Positions 62,998 to 64,000 of a DNA stretch of 64,000 nt are shown piece by piece; within the stretch, counting starts at the first letter, position 1; every line of letters starts with the position of its first letter. Both the position numbers and the translations under genes were made by a program. Below the pieces are notes generated by a model, which saw nothing but the letters and a program-made list of their open reading frames with translations, had not been told where the DNA came from and ran no database searches. The DNA comes from Symbiodinium microadriaticum (Eukaryota > Sar > Dinophyceae > Suessiales > Symbiodiniaceae): the NCBI GenBank assembly GCA_001939145.1, contig LSRX01000178.1:834661-898660 (forward strand), in the 5' to 3' direction.

Positions 62998-63270
62998 CTA
63001 AGCAGTTCCTTCTATTCTCGTGAGTGCGTCTCTTGACAGCCTTCTTCTTGTGGCTGTCGTGAATACTATTCCTGCTTGTGTTTTGTTTCGTCTGGGTCTG
63101 GCTAGCTGTATTGCAGTGCTTGTTTCCAATAGTATAGTGCTCCATTGGTGCTGCCCCTCAACGTAATACTCTTTGCCACTAGTGACTTTCTGGACGTCTT
63201 CATGGCCTCGAATGGTTGAAAATCCGTAGGCCCTTACACCTTTGATCCCAAGCGCCCCTCTCAAAGCCAC
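62998..63270 (-). CDS. 90-codon open frame, strand uncertain
   Basis: Minus-strand frame in repeat-free DNA containing HEDVQKVTSGKEYYVEGQHQ. On the plus strand the same bases give a hydrophobic frame (LLLVAVVNTIPACVLF, then LASCIAVLVSNSIVL) that would suit membrane helices. No splice or family evidence settles it. Confidence 0.25.
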   Translation of the reverse strand: MALRGALGIKGVRAYGFSTIRGHEDVQKVTSGKEYYVEGQHQWSTILLETSTAIQLARPRRNKTQAGIVFTTATRRRLSRDALTRIEGTA

Positions 63271-64000
63271 AACCCTTACGCCCTATCTACCGCAATCCCT
63301 AAACCCGTACACCCAAAACTCTATACCCTTACAAACCCTAAGCCTAACCCCTAAACGCCGCCCTAAACTCTAAACCCTAACAAACCCTAAACCCAAGGAA
63401 CCCTTCTAAACCCTACTCCCTGCGGGCAATCTAGCAACAGCCTGCACCTCGCCCGCATAGCTGGGAAAGTCGCTGACTGGCCTGAAAAAACTTTGCAGAC
63501 AAGAGGTTTAAAGGCTTCGGGTTTAATGTTTAGGGTTCAGGGTTTGGGGTTTAGGGTTTAGGGTCTAAGGGATTTATGATTTATAAAGGGTCGTAAACTT
63601 ACAAGGCTTTCTACTCGGGTTTACCAACGATTTAGTTTACAAACTCAGACGATTCCACAGGGGCTTTTTGGGGTTGATGGTCTCGGCACACAGGATTTAA
63701 CCCTAAACCCTAAACCCTACACCAAGTCCTATAGGCCCTAGCCCTAGACGGATCCTTTAAGGGCGGGGTCCAGGGTTGCTGGCCGCTTGTGCTATGGGAG
63801 TTGCAGAAACCTGTAGGACCGGAATAGATCTAGGGTTTAGGGTTTAGGGTTTAGGTTTTAGGGTTTAGGGTCTAGCCCCGACAAGAAGCCCCTAGAAACC
63901 CTCCCGAAAGCCGTTTTCGATTGGAAACCATTTTTGTTCTGTGAGCCGTGTTGCTTGGGACCTCTGTCAGGAGAACCCCTCCAATATGAAGATACGAGTT

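Noticed and set aside
1..64000. tRNA, rRNA or spliced-leader RNA genes
   Set aside because: I saw no cloverleaf with B-box context, no rRNA-like conserved block and no spliced-leader sequence; a covariance-model scan would be needed to exclude them fully.

Overview
The window looks like nuclear DNA of an intron-rich unicellular eukaryote, most probably a dinoflagellate. The grounds are very short exons (about 25-430 nt) separated by introns of up to several kb, 5' splice sites that are GT or apparently GC, plant-type TTTAGGG repeats everywhere, and one fragment (22.6-22.97 kb) of a P-loop family that I recall only from dinoflagellates. There is no operon, rRNA, tRNA or CRISPR locus that I can support. 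Almost none of the long ATG-to-stop frames is a gene. The real coding signal is in short exons recognised by protein motifs, by AG/GT-GC borders and by reading phase that carries across junctions.

Layout. 0-3.5 kb: a minus-strand gene with an LRAT-type NCEHF domain (1471-1897). 4.586-7.995 kb: a 3.4-kb grid of 45 exact (TA)8 tracts with a 58-bp period, the oddest structure in the window. 9.3-25.4 kb: a minus-strand KLHDC4-like kelch gene, 12 exons that join in one open frame of 234 codons; more candidate 5' exons lie at 25.9-32.1 kb. A broken primase/helicase-like fragment sits in one of its introns. 33.8-38.96 kb: a 2.6-kb tandem duplication. 39-39.5 kb: a transposon with terminal inverted repeats. 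40.4-46.5 kb: minus-strand exons of unassigned genes. 48.58-51.36 kb: a six-exon minus-strand 3' gene end of unknown function, 177 codons including the stop, all phases matching. 52-54.2 kb: a telomere-like field with an assembly gap and a 1.05-kb repeat. From about 53-54 kb the exons switch to the plus strand, including terminal exons at 54.72 and 55.46 kb and a five-exon chain at 58.55-61.0 kb.

Between exons the DNA is degenerate TTTAGGG/CCCTAAA tracts, at least ten families of short fold-back or MITE-like repeats, and microsatellites. Two things tie this together. On the sense strand exons tend to be preceded by C-strand (CCCTAAA) and followed by G-strand (TTTAGGG) repeats, so that intron ends are mutually complementary and GTTTAGGG can itself be the donor. 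Several repeat copies are split by telomere-like tracts flanked by 8-32 bp direct repeats, as if such tracts were inserted at staggered breaks. Single N characters adjoin duplicated sequence, so some duplications may be assembly artefacts.
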